Below are positions 28,741 through 43,164 of a stretch of 48,012 nt of DNA, piece by piece. A program made the translations under genes and the position numbers. The notes beneath the pieces are model-generated. The model was not told the DNA's origin. It ran no database searches and was given only the letters and a program-made list of their open reading frames with translations. Positions within the stretch are counted from its first letter, which is position 1; every line of letters begins with the position of its first letter. Origin of the DNA: Armadillidium nasatum (taxonomy: Eukaryota > Arthropoda > Malacostraca > Isopoda > Armadillidiidae); assembly GCA_009176605.1 (NCBI GenBank), contig SEYY01000945.1, forward strand, positions 1 to 48,012, read 5' to 3'.

Positions 28741-30174
28741 CAAAAGAATATAAATGCGTCAACGCCAATCTCATTCTTATGCCAAAGATCTATATGACTA
28801 CTGGATGCATAGTAGTGATTATTTATGAAGGTTTATGGCAAAAAGCGAAGCACAATTTTGAAAGAATAATCCATGCAACCCTAAAAATGAGGTCATTTTT
28901 ACAGAATACAAAAGGCATTGGCTGAAATTGTTTTTTGCTTCAGACTTTACAACAGGATGTCAACAATACCATACATTGATTTCACGAGCCTCACCAGGAA
29001 TCCTCCACGAGTTACTGCATCAATCAATATACACAAAAATTTACTAGCAATATGCTTCACAACATTAGACAAAATGTTATTTTAATTTTAGAATATGCAG
29101 GATAATATGAATCATCACTTAAATGTCATTACAACATGAGCCAATAGGATTACATTTTATTTTGAATTAAGAATATACAAAATAATTATTTAACCAAATA
29201 TATAATATAGTACATGAAAATACAAAGCTTTACAGTATGAGCTCAACAACAACAACAACAGCAACAAAAAAAAATCAAAAGAATAAAATAATTTATTTAT
29301 TAAAACTACACTGCACATAATAGTGACAAAGAATATAAGAGAACAAATTTCTTCTCTTTTATTACTTTATTTTTATTATTATTTTTATTTATGGTTTATT
29401 CATTGTTTCCTTAGGAAATAGAAAAGGTACCAAAGAATATATGAAGAAAATAATAACCAGAAGAATATGCTTATTCTACAGGAGAAACCAGTGTGGCAAG
29501 AATTTTCTCAGTGACAGAATTGGGAACAGAGGAAAGTGACTCACTTTTGCTAATGAATGAAGCAACAGGTGGTTTGAGAGAGAATATAATTTGAGTAAAT
29601 ATTTCAGTTACTGGGAAATTAATATTTTATTAAGGATTGTATAATAATTTAATTTACCCCCAATATTATTACAATTGGCATCTGGAGTTCAGGTGATCAG
29701 ATTAATCCCAAGTTCTCCTTTAAGTGGAACTTCCCTCCAGGTCATAGATATAATACTCATGCAAAGAATAACAACTATTCTTGCTGAATAATTCTTCTGG
29801 ATATTCTCTCTAATGCTACACGTCCAGGGTGAGAATTCTCCTGAATGGACATCTGAAGCCTCTGTTCCACTTTTGTCACTATCTTCCAGAATATGAAAGC
29901 CTCTGAACCACTATAGATTATAATGTTCTCTATCTGAAAGATCATACAGGGTCTTAATTTCATATAGTGGAAAATAAAATAAATGAAAAATAAAATGAAT
30001 AATAGGGGTTACATTTTAGAATTTTTTTTTTTTTTTAGAAGTTTGAATAAAGAATATTAATTAAATATTAAGATAAATTACTCATTAATGATTTGTTTTT
30101 TTGTATTCTAGAGGTCTTTGCATAACAAGTGGAAACTCCTTCACCCATCCTCTAGCCAATGTATAGGGATGGTT
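28741..30174. other. Unassigned 1.4 kb between BEL-B and Gypsy-B
   Basis: No domain recognised. It begins at the BEL-B break and ends at the last recognisable Gypsy-B coding remnant, so part of it may be the 3' region or LTR of Gypsy-B. A minus-strand frame of 62 codons at 29775-29963 ends in charged helical sequence (RVALERISRRIIQQE) faintly like the end of the ORF at 41670; this is too weak to call. CAA/CAG triplets occur near 29245-29270. Confidence 0.4.
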
Positions 30175-31100
30175 TTATATCATACAATCTGGCTTCGGCT
30201 CAGACTCTTGCACTTCTGGTTCTACTATGTATGAATCATTTAAATACTCCCCCATAATACTCTCTGCAACCTCACTCCTATGCTCACTCAAGGAGTAATC
30301 AGTACTGTATTCCCCTCCCAGAGTACAATTCCGCAGAGATAGTCTGAGCAAATTTTTTTACCTGAGGACTGAACCCCTCAAACTCTCTTAATTCTAGGGA
30401 CTTCAAAGTGATTGCCCATACTTGAATTCTCAGACCCTTGAGAATTCACTCCTGAACTTCTCTCCTCAGAGTCTGTTGTGAGTGACACAAAGACTATCAG
30501 GGGGTTATTAAAGGACAATCTCCTCCCTCTGTAAAGTAAAGCTGCTGGATGCAAAGCTGCAAGTGGAATTTTAAAGTCAGTTGGCTACACCACCGACATT
30601 GAGGCATCCTCACTCACATGACTATCACCTGCCACTCCACTAGGAGTTGAGCATACTGACATGCTAAAAGAATCCTCCACCATATGAGATAATTCCATAC
30701 TGATTTCAGACAGTTAAGCCATTAATATGGGCTTATTGACCCTGTCAACCTGTACCTGCAGTTTTTGCGAATTACTCAGCGAAAAATTTTCAGATTCTGA
30801 AAATGGTGTTACATCAAATCCACAAAAATCTGACTCCACCTTCTCCTACTCAGGTGCATTAAACAAGTCCTCCTGTACTTCTCCCAATCCCTCCAGTATT
30901 GGGGTATCCCCACACTAACTATCTCCTCCCCATCATCACCTTCCTCACTTTTAAAATTGAGGTTCTGCATCAAATACTTGGTAATATCCACCCAAGGGCG
31001 AAGCTGAGAGCTGATATTTGTTTTTTTTATGGACAGAAAGGATGGTGAGAGATAATATATTATAGGTATTAGAATGTACATGAAGAATAACAAAAGGACC
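30175..31100 (-). pseudogene. Gypsy-B integrase tail with one SFEGF-like repeat
   Basis: SSQLRPWVDITKYLM near 31010-30970 corresponds to FSQLRRWIDVPRYLL of Gypsy-A. Downstream, an acidic Ser-rich stretch contains REFEGFSPQ near 30395-30365, equivalent to the [ED]SFEGFxP repeats of Gypsy-A. The remnant closes with EYLNDSYIVEPEVQESEPK near 30260-30195. The tail is therefore a family feature and not a one-off fusion. Its function is unknown to me. Confidence 0.7.
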
Positions 31101-31199
31101 AGTTAAATAGGTCTTAAACTTATTAGACACCAAATCACCTTGGTGTGTCTTAAAAGCCACTTTATCTTCTTTCTTAAAAGGACTAAAATGGGAAGATGG

Positions 31200-31850
31200 T
31201 TCATGCCACTACTTCTCTAAGCAGGGATTTCTTGAGAAATTATGTGCATTTTATAAAAGAATATCACACGGTGTGGCATCAACAGCCAAATGTCATGTAC
31301 TCTTATACAGAATAATTGCCTGGGGTAATTTATCATCCCAAGATGCAGGCAGTGATAACATTTGCAAGGTTTGTAATAAGGTGCAATTAAATCTGTCTGC
31401 CACTCCATTACACTGTGGCAACTGATTAGAAATTAATGCACGTTGAATACCAAACTCTCTCAACACCTTATTAAATGCTTCTCCCACAAATTCAAAACAA
31501 CGATCACTTAAAAGATGATCAGGAATAAAAGGTAAGAATGGTAATAACTTGTACTTGAAAGCATTAGCAATTGAAAAACTACTTTTATTACTAAGGGGTA
31601 CTATAGAGATAAATTTAGAAAAACGGTCTATGGTCACTAAGCAATATATATATTATTTCTATGGGTACGTTTCAACTTCCAGCAAATCAAAGGGATAAGG
31701 AGAAAAAATTTTTAACATAGGAGGTTTTACAGTATTAGGATTATTTTTATTTTGCTGACACTGTTTGAATGACTGGCAAATATCTGAGACTACTTGAACC
31801 ACCCTAGGGTTCCACATTTCCTCATAAATAAGGGAGATTAACTTGTTACG
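31200..31850 (-). pseudogene. Gypsy-B integrase core remnant
   Basis: The 31637-31293 frame reads TIDRFSKFISIVPL, then HLLSDRCFEF with the second catalytic Asp, then QCNGVADRFNCTLLQTLQML, where Asp stands in place of the Glu of Gypsy-A. Frames are broken on either side, near 31640 and 31290. It would have been the strand-transfer enzyme and is now inactive. Confidence 0.8.
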
Positions 31851-31876
31851 TCCAAATAACCATATTCATAATGTAT

Positions 31877-32650
31877 TTAAGAGACTATCGATATTAAGCA
31901 AGAGATAAGGACAATATATTTTATCCTATCATTTATGTTAACATGCAAATTATCTTCAGTGTATATATTGTTATGAACTGCTTTATAAGGCTTTAAAGTC
32001 CTATTCCATTGAGGTACAGGGGTATGATTTTTAACAACCTTAATTAAGTTTAACAAAGAATCTTTTTGTTCTTGAAAAATAACCTCACTGTCTATAGAAG
32101 AAAAGGATTTTGGAAGAAGATTACCTCTACCATCTAGAATATTAACATTATTAATTTTTACTAGATTTATTTGGGGTAAATTAATCATATTGGTTTTAAC
32201 ATTCTCAATTTCATGGCTAACTGGAGTAAGGAGATTAAAATGCACTCCAGATATACATTTTAAATGACATTTATTGCAATCAGAATCTTCACCATAGATT
32301 ACTGGTACAGGGCTGCTACAATAGACTAAAACCCTACGCTCTGTGCAGATGCCTGAATGAACTCAAGAACAACCGTTTGACCAGGGTGTTTCATTAATCT
32401 TAATTTTTAAAGAATATTTTGTCTTTGTAGATTATACCTACGAGGATCTTTCAATATTTCCCTGACAATCCCTTCTCTGATATCTGCATGAGCCTCTTCA
32501 ATCAGTTCCAGCCACCTGGAAAAGACACCAGAACAGAGAATCTCCCCTGCTATTACTTCAACCTGTTTGAACCCAGCTGGAACAACTGACTGGTTCATAA
32601 TGTCTTTTTGATTTTTTAAATCCTCCACAGGGACTGGTGAGCATGACAAG
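31877..32650 (-). pseudogene. Gypsy-B OTU-like region and linker remnant
   Basis: The 32649-32407 frame starts at the conserved end of RNase H (SCSPVPVED). It continues with AGEILCSGVFSRWLEL and ADIREGIVREILKDPRRY, collinear with the OTU-like segment of Gypsy-A. After frame breaks, SGVHFNLLTP near 32258-32229 matches the HFNYLEP block of Gypsy-A. Despite the decay of the copy, these blocks line up in order and spacing, which supports a real domain at this position in the family. The rest (31877-32240) is the linker before the integrase zinc finger. Confidence 0.65.
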
Positions 32651-32654
32651 GCCT

Positions 32655-33129
32655 CAGCATGAATATTCTTACACCAGCTGATCTCTTACTCATAAATTAT
32701 ATGTGCATAACTCATCTAGAGTCCTAACAATATGACTCTGCTGCTGACATATGCAAATATTGTAGAGTTCATGATCGCTATAAATAATAAACTCATTGAA
32801 CAAGAACAGTCTTAAGCTTTCACTGCCCACCATAAAGTGGCTAACTCAAATTCTACAGTAGAATAACGTTGTTGTACCTTGGAAAAGGTCAAAAATATAT
32901 GCTATAGGGCTATATTCACCTCATTCCACTGTGACATGACTGCACCTGCTCCGACATCTGAAGCATCGCAAAGAGTTCCAATGGAGGTGAATCCTGACTA
33001 TAGTTTGGGAATGTCAGTAAGGTAGAACTCACCAGAGCAGACTTGAGCTTTTCAAAAACTGTCTCACATTCGGTCATCCATTTACAACTTGTCCTCCTGT
33101 CTGATGATACAGTGGCTTGCTAATCGCAT
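32655..33129 (-). pseudogene. Gypsy-B RNase H remnant
   Basis: In shifting frames the minus strand reads RYSTVEFELATLWWAVKA near 32860-32810, SDHELYN near 32780, and VRTLDELCTYNL near 32725-32690. They match YSTTEKELAALRWAVKT, TDHEPLVYLNN and ARTLRDLTDYDYD of Gypsy-A. The upstream edge abuts the CR1-B insertion. Confidence 0.75.
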
Positions 33130-33135
33130 AACAAT
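33130..33135. repeat. CR1-B target-site duplication, left copy
   Basis: AACAAT, repeated at 34989-34994. Removing the insertion and one copy restores collinearity with Gypsy-A around 46261-46300 (AGTGGCTT...CAATCGGGAATATG). Confidence 0.75.
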
Positions 33136-34988
33136 AGTAACATAGGAACATATGAAAATAGAGACAGTAAGAAGCCACAAGGGCTATCGAGACTGTCCCA
33201 GTCCAAACAAATAATAACTATCAATTCTAATACATGCATGAAAGACTAGGTCTATCCTATCCCTAGTTATCAGTTCATTCATGCAAAGATAAAAATAAAA
33301 CTAAGCCCAATTATACATGTAATATTCAACGAACCACACCCACTAAAAAAAAAACTGCCCTTTAGGCTTAGTCATAGACTGATCTAAAAATTCATATATA
33401 CCTGCCAATTTGACTTGGTCAAGTTATACTATATAAAACCTAAACCATCCATATATCTATCTATCCCCCTTTTAAATTTTACAAGAGAATCACAGTCAAC
33501 AATCTCTTGTGGCAAGCCATTCCAAAAATTAACAACTTTATTATTAGAAAGATGGCATGGCTTCTTTTTATTTTCTTATGTCCTCTAGTTACTCTTCCAC
33601 AGTCCACTATAAAGTATTTTTCAATCTCTGTATTACTGTCAGATGCAAATATTTTGTAAACTTGTATCATATCCCCTCTGAGAAATCTCCTTTCAGTCGA
33701 GAACATTCCTAACTCCTTCAACCTCTCTTCATAGCTCTTATTTTCAAAGCCAGAAATCATCCTTGTTTGTCAATGTAGTACTCTCTCCAGCATATCTATG
33801 TCTTTTCTTAAATGAGGAGCCCAAACCTGTGCCCAATACTCTAATGCTGGCCTAACATAGATATTATATAGCTTGCTTATAACCTCTTTGCTCATGTAAA
33901 CTACATTGCGATTAATTATACCTAACATCTTATTAGCTCAATTCCTTGCTTCCAAACATTAATCACCCACCTTCAGATTACTGCTAATAATCACACCTAA
34001 ATCCTTTTCAAGGTCCACAGGCTCAAGCCAATCCCCATTCCTTTCATAATTAAATCCTTCATTTGAGTAACCTACATGAAGAACTTTTCATTTTTTACTA
34101 TAAAAGTTCATTTGCCACCTCTCTGCCCAACCAAGAAGTTTATCTAGATCACCTTGAAGCTTTATGCACCCATCATTATTCTTTACTGAGGTGACCACTT
34201 TGGTGTAATCTGCAAACTTAGAAACCTTACCTTTAAGACCTTTGTCTAAATCATTTATATAAATAAGGTTCAAGTTGTCAGCACAGAACCCTGTGGGACC
34301 CCACTCTTCATTGTTTCCCATAATGACTTATTACCAGTAAGTAATACACACTGCCTTCTGTTCTTTAACCACTCTTTAATCCAATTGTGTACCATTTCAT
34401 CTATACCACACTGTGACAACTTTTGCATCAGCCTAACATGGGGTACCTTATCAAAAGCTTTACTAAAGTCTAAATATATAATATCAACTGATCATCCCTG
34501 TCTACATATTCAGTAATATATTCCATAAATTCTAGTAGATTTGTCTGACATGATCTACTCTTTCTAAAGCCTTGCTGGGAGTTATATAGTATCTTGTTAT
34601 CATCTAAATGCTTCTTTATATGATTTTTCAGTAACTTTTCCAAAATTTTCACAACCAGAGATGTTAAACTAACTGGCCTATAGTTTCCAAATCTTCCTTA
34701 CTACCTTTTTTAAAAATAGGCACCACATATGCCATTTTCCAGTCCTCAGGTACCTTTCCAAAAGCAATAGATCATTTAAAAATCAAATACAGTGCCTTTG
34801 CATTACTGCTATTCTCCTCTTTTAGAATTCTACCATACACACCATCCAGACCCACTGCCTTATTTGGGTCAATATGTTCTAGTAAAGATTTAATTTTATT
34901 TTACTCAATTTCATATGCTGTACACCTATTCATTACATGTATACTAGAGCTATTAGTCTCTAAACTGCTATCCAACCTTTCTTCAGTA
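33136..34988 (-). mobile_element. CR1-B: truncated CR1 inserted in Gypsy-B
   Basis: The reverse complement aligns with CR1-A from about 5490 to its 3' tail. Recognisable pieces are the linker with the GPDG block (about 34840), RT motif blocks QQGFRKSRSCQTNLLEF (34590-34540) and FADYTK in place of FADDTK (34222-34205), and the thumb frame 33760-33479 (MISGFENKSYEERLKELG). It is flanked by AACAAT at 33130-33135 and 34989-34994. Catalytic damage and frameshifts make it inactive. It lacks the endonuclease part because of 5' truncation. Confidence 0.9.
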
Positions 34989-34994
34989 AACAAT
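34989..34994. repeat. CR1-B target-site duplication, right copy
   Basis: AACAAT, the partner of 33130-33135. The Gypsy-B sequence resumes here with CAGGAATATG. Confidence 0.75.
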
Positions 34995-35665
34995 CAGGAA
35001 TATGCTTTTGATAAGAGTTTACGATTCTCGGAAACTGCCGTAACTGTTTGACAGTAGTGGGAACAAGAAAATTTAAAGCTCCTGGAAGGTTTTTTTTCAA
35101 GTAGAAGAATGCAGGGACCACTAATAAGGAGACCCAAAAATTCCACTGACTCAAGGCATAATTTGGTCATCTTGGGTTTGAACCCATTTGCTTGTAATGC
35201 TTTTAGATACTTTTCTAATAACTGAATATGCTGCTCAAAGAAACTCGTAATGAGATAGCAGGGTTGAAAATGCCATCTTCTCAATACTGTCTTCAGCCAT
35301 TTCGATATGATAATATCCTTGAACCAAATCGATTGTTGTGAAGTATTTTGCACCTGACATTATATATTGAGTCAATAAGGTTTGGCAGCAGAAAAGCACT
35401 ACTTTTCATCACTAGGTTTAGGCTATGGTAATCTAAACATAAAAAAAAAAAGAACCATCCTTTTGGACAGGAAAAACAGGAGCAGAATATGGCGATTAAC
35501 CCTTCCTGATGATTCCACCTTCCTCCAACTCCCATCACTGCTGCTCAATCTCCTGGGGAAGCAATCCTTGAAACCATCAAACCGTACAAGAATAAGACTT
35601 TCAGTGGCCAACTCAATCTGGTGTTGAACATTCCTTGCGAATTCCACATCATCCTATTTTGGTAG
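34995..35665 (-). pseudogene. Gypsy-B reverse transcriptase remnant
   Basis: The 35647-35423 frame carries NVQHQIELATESLIL, equivalent to NIQHEIELDTNIPI of Gypsy-A. The 35538-35293 frame includes DYHSLN and LLPNLIDSIYN. The 35353-34994 and 35154-34960 frames include QANGFKPKMTKLCLESVEFL and KQLRQFPRIVNSYQKHIPDC. The active-site YLDD cannot be read in any frame: the stretch around 35230 is damaged. The left end of similarity is near 35665. Confidence 0.75.
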
Positions 35666-39700
<4,035 letters not shown>

Positions 39701-39753
39701 GTTGTAATAATATCAACAAGGCAAGCTGAGTCCCCAATACAATTATATATTAT
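39701..39753. repeat. 53-bp direct repeat, left copy
   Basis: It begins GTTGTAATAATATCAACAAG and is identical over 53 bases to 42253-42305. Weak similarity (ATCTAACA) continues to the right in both copies after an indel. No element was identified that would explain it. Confidence 0.9.
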
Positions 39754-40134
39754 TAGCTATAACCTATCTAACAGAAGCAAAATATTATATACGATACCAG
39801 TTACACTCACAAGGTTGCGTTGATTCGAGTGCCGATGGTTCTGTTTGAGCTGTGTCGTCCACTTCTCCTTTTCATAAGGACGACGTTGATGAGTTAAGTT
39901 GATACTGCTATCAGACGTCACGAACCGAAGTCCTCAGGTTCTTTGTCATGACAAAGGGGATCACATAAAGGAGCAAATGCGACAAACAGTACAATAAAAA
40001 TTTGTTTCTTGGATGGGAAAATGAAAACCGGAAGAAAAAATTTGAGGATATTTTTATTCATAAAATTTGACCATTGGTAATTGTTTAAAAACAACAGGCC
40101 AGAACTGGGAACAGGAATGGGAACACAGGGCAAA
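39754..40134. other. Unassigned spacer left of the tandem LTR-like units
   Basis: About 380 bases without recognised motif. A 71-codon minus-strand frame (39918-40133) has no family resemblance that I can see. Confidence 0.4.
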
Positions 40135-40806
40135 TTAGGGTTTTATTTTGGAACCGAAGGGAATACGTTGATTTCTTAAATAAATTCCCCTTATCAATTC
40201 ATATAGTTTAATTGAGGAAAAAGAACTTTCGGAGTAGGATGGAACTGAAGATGTTCAACGAAAAGCTGACGATGTAGTTCCCCAACTCGGGACTACAAAA
40301 AAGAATTTAAATTTTTCAGTTGACGTTAATTCATTTATTTTGTTATAGTTAAAAAACTCTAAATAGTTGAAAACAAAAATAAGGAAACAAAGAAATTTTA
40401 GAAGGCCTTACGTGAGCTAACGAAGAGTAACGAAGAGTGGTATCCTTCAATTGTTATCGTTCGTCGAATAACTCACTATTTTAGTCTTTTATTTTTTTAT
40501 AAAGTCTCTCTTATGAATGTTTTTAAATTTTTATTTGAAAAAATTTTGAAAAGAGTTTATTGGCTATTTTATACTTAAATTACACCCTACAAGAGAAAAA
40601 TAAAAAGAATTAGATACTACTATTCTACAATATACAAAAAGAGTATAGGGCCTATCTGGGATAATTCCAGCGCAGAATACTTCATTCTTGCGAAGCCCCT
40701 ATACTTCCCTCTTGGTCATCGTCTGAAACGGACAAGCCATCTGTAAATAATAACCATTAATAGAACTTGAGCACGGATGCTCACACCCCCTTACCAAAGT
40801 TGGTCT
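40135..40806 (-). repeat. LTR-like unit, copy 1 of a tandem pair
   Basis: This 672-base unit is followed, after one TTAGGG, by a nearly identical copy. On the minus strand it starts with AGACCAACTTTGGTAAGGGGG, a purine-rich tract, then TGTGAGCATCC, as expected for polypurine tract plus LTR start (at 40785). AGTATAAAATAG lies further in. The orientation agrees with Gypsy-A, which lies upstream on that strand. I could not find a convincing terminal CA, so the 3' LTR boundary is undefined. Confidence 0.6.
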
Positions 40807-40812
40807 TTAGGG

Positions 40813-41492
40813 TTAGGGTTTTATTTTGGAACCGAAGGGAATACGTTGATTTCTTAAATAAATTCCCCTTATCAATTCATAAAGTTTAACTTGAGGAAAA
40901 AGAACTTTCGGAGTAGGATGGAACTGAAGATGTTCAACGAAAAGCTGACGATGTAGTTCCCCAACTCGGGACTACAAAAAAGAATTTAAATTTTTCAGTT
41001 GACGTTAATTCATTTATTTTGTTATAGTTAAAAAAAAACTCTAAATAGTTGAAAACAAAAATAAGGAAACAAAGAAATTTTAGAAGGCCTTACGTGAGCT
41101 AACGAAGAGTAACGAAGAGTGGTATCCTTCAATTGTTATCGTTCGTCGAATAACTCACAATTTTAGTCTTTTATTTTTTTATAAAGTCTCTCTTATGAAT
41201 GTTTTTAAATTTGTTTTTATTTGAAAAAATTTTGAAAAGAGTTTGTTGGCTATTTTATACTTAAATTACACCCTACAAGAGAAAAATAAAAAGAATTAGA
41301 TACTACTATTCTACAATATACAAAAAGAGTATAGGGCCTATCTGGGATAATTCCAGCGCAGAATACTTCATTCTTGCGAAGCCCCTATACTTCCCTCTTG
41401 GTCATCGTCTGAAACGGACAAGCCATCTGTAAATAATAACCATTAATAGAACTTGAGCACGGATGCTCACACCCCCTTACCAAAGTTGGTCT
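40813..41492 (-). repeat. LTR-like unit, copy 2, probable Gypsy-A 3' LTR
   Basis: It differs from copy 1 only by about five substitutions or small indels that I could see over some 675 bases. On the minus strand the purine tract GGTAAGGGGG directly precedes TGTGAGCATCC (LTR start at 41471). Its position downstream of the Gypsy-A coding region fits a 3' LTR. The 5' LTR of Gypsy-A lies outside the window and would confirm this. Confidence 0.6.
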
Positions 41493-41669
41493 CGGTAATG
41501 AAGACTGACCAACTTTCCTTAAAACAAGGAAGGCAAGTAGGAGTGTTCAAGAGAAGTTGTACCAGAAGAAAACCAAATACATCATAGAAAGTAGGAATTG
41601 ATAAACAGTTCCAAAATGCCTCACCTCTCTAACGGTAAAAGAATAAAAGAATATAAGAATAACATAAAC

Positions 41670-42371
41670 CTAATCGTGACGATCCATATCGGTAACCTGT
41701 TCAAAAACACGGTTAATTTCTTTCAGAATAATCTCCTTGGAGACATTCCTTTCTTTTGCAAACTTCCAAATCTTTGTTACTTGAACTGTAGTGAAGGTTG
41801 TTAATTCTGACGATACCGTAGAAGTGGAAGGTTGAGGTTGATTAACGTTCGGTATCTCTGGAGGTTCTTCACTTACAGTGTTTTGTTGTGGAGCTTGTCT
41901 ACGTTTATTAAATCTTTTTAATCCTTTAGGTTTGGATTTTGTCGCAGATGTTGTTGATGATGTTGGAGTCGTTACCCGACTCTTCTTGGCTCTGGAAGCT
42001 GATAAAGGACAATCTTGAACCGAACTCCTCTTTTTAGAGGTTTTAACTCTGTCCTGTAATCGCGATGATTTAGAGGAAGTTGAAGGTTGATCATTAAGGC
42101 CCATGGAATCCTTAAATGACCGGGAGTAGAAAACTCTCGTCGTTGATTTTCCGGGTGTTCGTCTCTTTTGGGAAGGTACTGTCCTTGGTTGATTGGGACG
42201 ATATTCAAGTCGGCCCTGGAGTCCTGACGGTCCAGGGACGGATTCTATTTTCGTTGTAATAATATCAACAAGGCAAGCTGAGTCCCCAATACAATTATAT
42301 ATTATAACAATGAAAAAAAAAATTTGAAGGTTGTTATATATATATCTAACAATGTCGCACCAGGATGGCAC
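41670..42371 (-). CDS. Unassigned ORF between Gypsy-A pol and LTR-like units
   Basis: A 233-codon frame without internal stops. It opens with a hydrophobic stretch (NNLQIFFFIVIIYNC, about residues 13-27) encoded by very AT-rich DNA. A long low-complexity Ser/Thr/Pro/Lys/Arg-rich middle follows (SKSSRLQDRVKTSKKRSS and TSSTTSATKSKPKG). It ends in a possibly helical segment (TKIWKFAKERNVSKEIILKE). The basic, disordered character suggests nucleic-acid binding, but no domain is recognised. By position it could be a third ORF of Gypsy-A or a displaced Gag piece. Residues around 27-44 come from the 53-bp repeat shared with 39701-39753, so the first part may not be original coding sequence. Confidence 0.5.
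   Translation of the reverse strand: MPSWCDIVRYIYNNLQIFFFIVIIYNCIGDSACLVDIITTKIESVPGPSGLQGRLEYRPNQPRTVPSQKRRTPGKSTTRVFYSRSFKDSMGLNDQPSTSSKSSRLQDRVKTSKKRSSVQDCPLSASRAKKSRVTTPTSSTTSATKSKPKGLKRFNKRRQAPQQNTVSEEPPEIPNVNQPQPSTSTVSSELTTFTTVQVTKIWKFAKERNVSKEIILKEINRVFEQVTDMDRHD
42253..42305. repeat. 53-bp direct repeat, right copy
   Basis: Identical to 39701-39753. Here it lies inside the unassigned ORF at 41670-42371. Confidence 0.9.
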
Positions 42372-43164
42372 GAAGTGAACAAATTGATATTGTACATTCG
42401 CAGCATTTGCTCCTTTACATTTTCCAGCATTCCAACCTCCGAGGTTCCCAAAACCAAGATGTTTTTCGTTCCGGCCATGCTAAAAAAAAAAGAAAAATAC
42501 CAAGGTATAATTATTTACAAAAACATATTACCTAACAATGTACAATCATTGAAAATCATCAAATTGAAAAATTGAACAAAAGTTTATTAATAATTGAATA
42601 ATTGAATAAAATTTTATTAATAATTGAATAAATTTGACAATTGACTAATTTAATAATTGATAATTAAATAAAAGGTTATTAATAATTGAATAATTGAGTT
42701 GAATTGAATAAATTGAATAGGATTCAAAATTTTATTTCATAAAATGAATGTAAAGTATTTCAAAGTAATTCAAAGTGTTTTTCATCTTATTATTTTACTA
42801 CTATTATTTTTATAGTAATTAACTCAATACTACTACAATTTCAATACTACAATATTAATTAGAACTAATTCTAACAATAGTTTATATTAAATAGTACATT
42901 ATAGTAGCAGGATTCAAATAATAGCAAATATTATTAACTAATAGTACTTTCATATTATATAAATGCTATTTTTCAAAAATACAAATTTGTTTTCATGCAT
43001 TGAAATGTATATTTTTAATTTGTACATGCATTTAATTATAAGTTGAGCGTGTATTTATAATTGTTTGAGCATGCGTTTTATTTATTTATTTGATATTATT
43101 GATCATTTTATATATTTATTTTATTTTTGAATGACACATCATCACTTTTATTTCACTTCACTAC
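42372..43164. other. AT-rich spacer between ORF and Gypsy-A pol
   Basis: About 790 bases. Between 42560 and 42720 TAATTGAATAA words recur many times with small changes. No coding motif was found on either strand. It could be untranslated Gypsy-A sequence or a later insertion. Confidence 0.5.

Larger units (their letters stand above)
30175..35665 (-). mobile_element. Gypsy-B: decayed Ty3/Gypsy copy split by CR1-B
   Basis: Minus-strand remnants run in pol order and match Gypsy-A: RT fingers (35647-35423), RT C-terminal and connection (35154-34995), an interruption by CR1-B, RNase H (about 33100-32660), the OTU-like region (32649-32250), linker, integrase (31637-31293) and acidic tail (31093-30175). 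Everything upstream of the RT fingers is missing or unrecognisable. Many stops and shifts are present, and the integrase position matching the catalytic Glu reads Asp (GVADRFN). It is clearly older than Gypsy-A. Confidence 0.85.

Noticed and set aside
30727..30918. Plus-strand Ser/Thr-rich frame
   Set aside because: Antisense of the acidic Gypsy-B tail.
39701..42305. 53-bp repeat as LTRs of a miniature retroelement
   Set aside because: The right copy lacks a terminal CA and no primer-binding site or polypurine tract sits next to the repeats.
42324..42575. Plus-strand frame of 83 codons
   Set aside because: It is a shadow of the minus-strand ORF and the AT-rich spacer; no motif.
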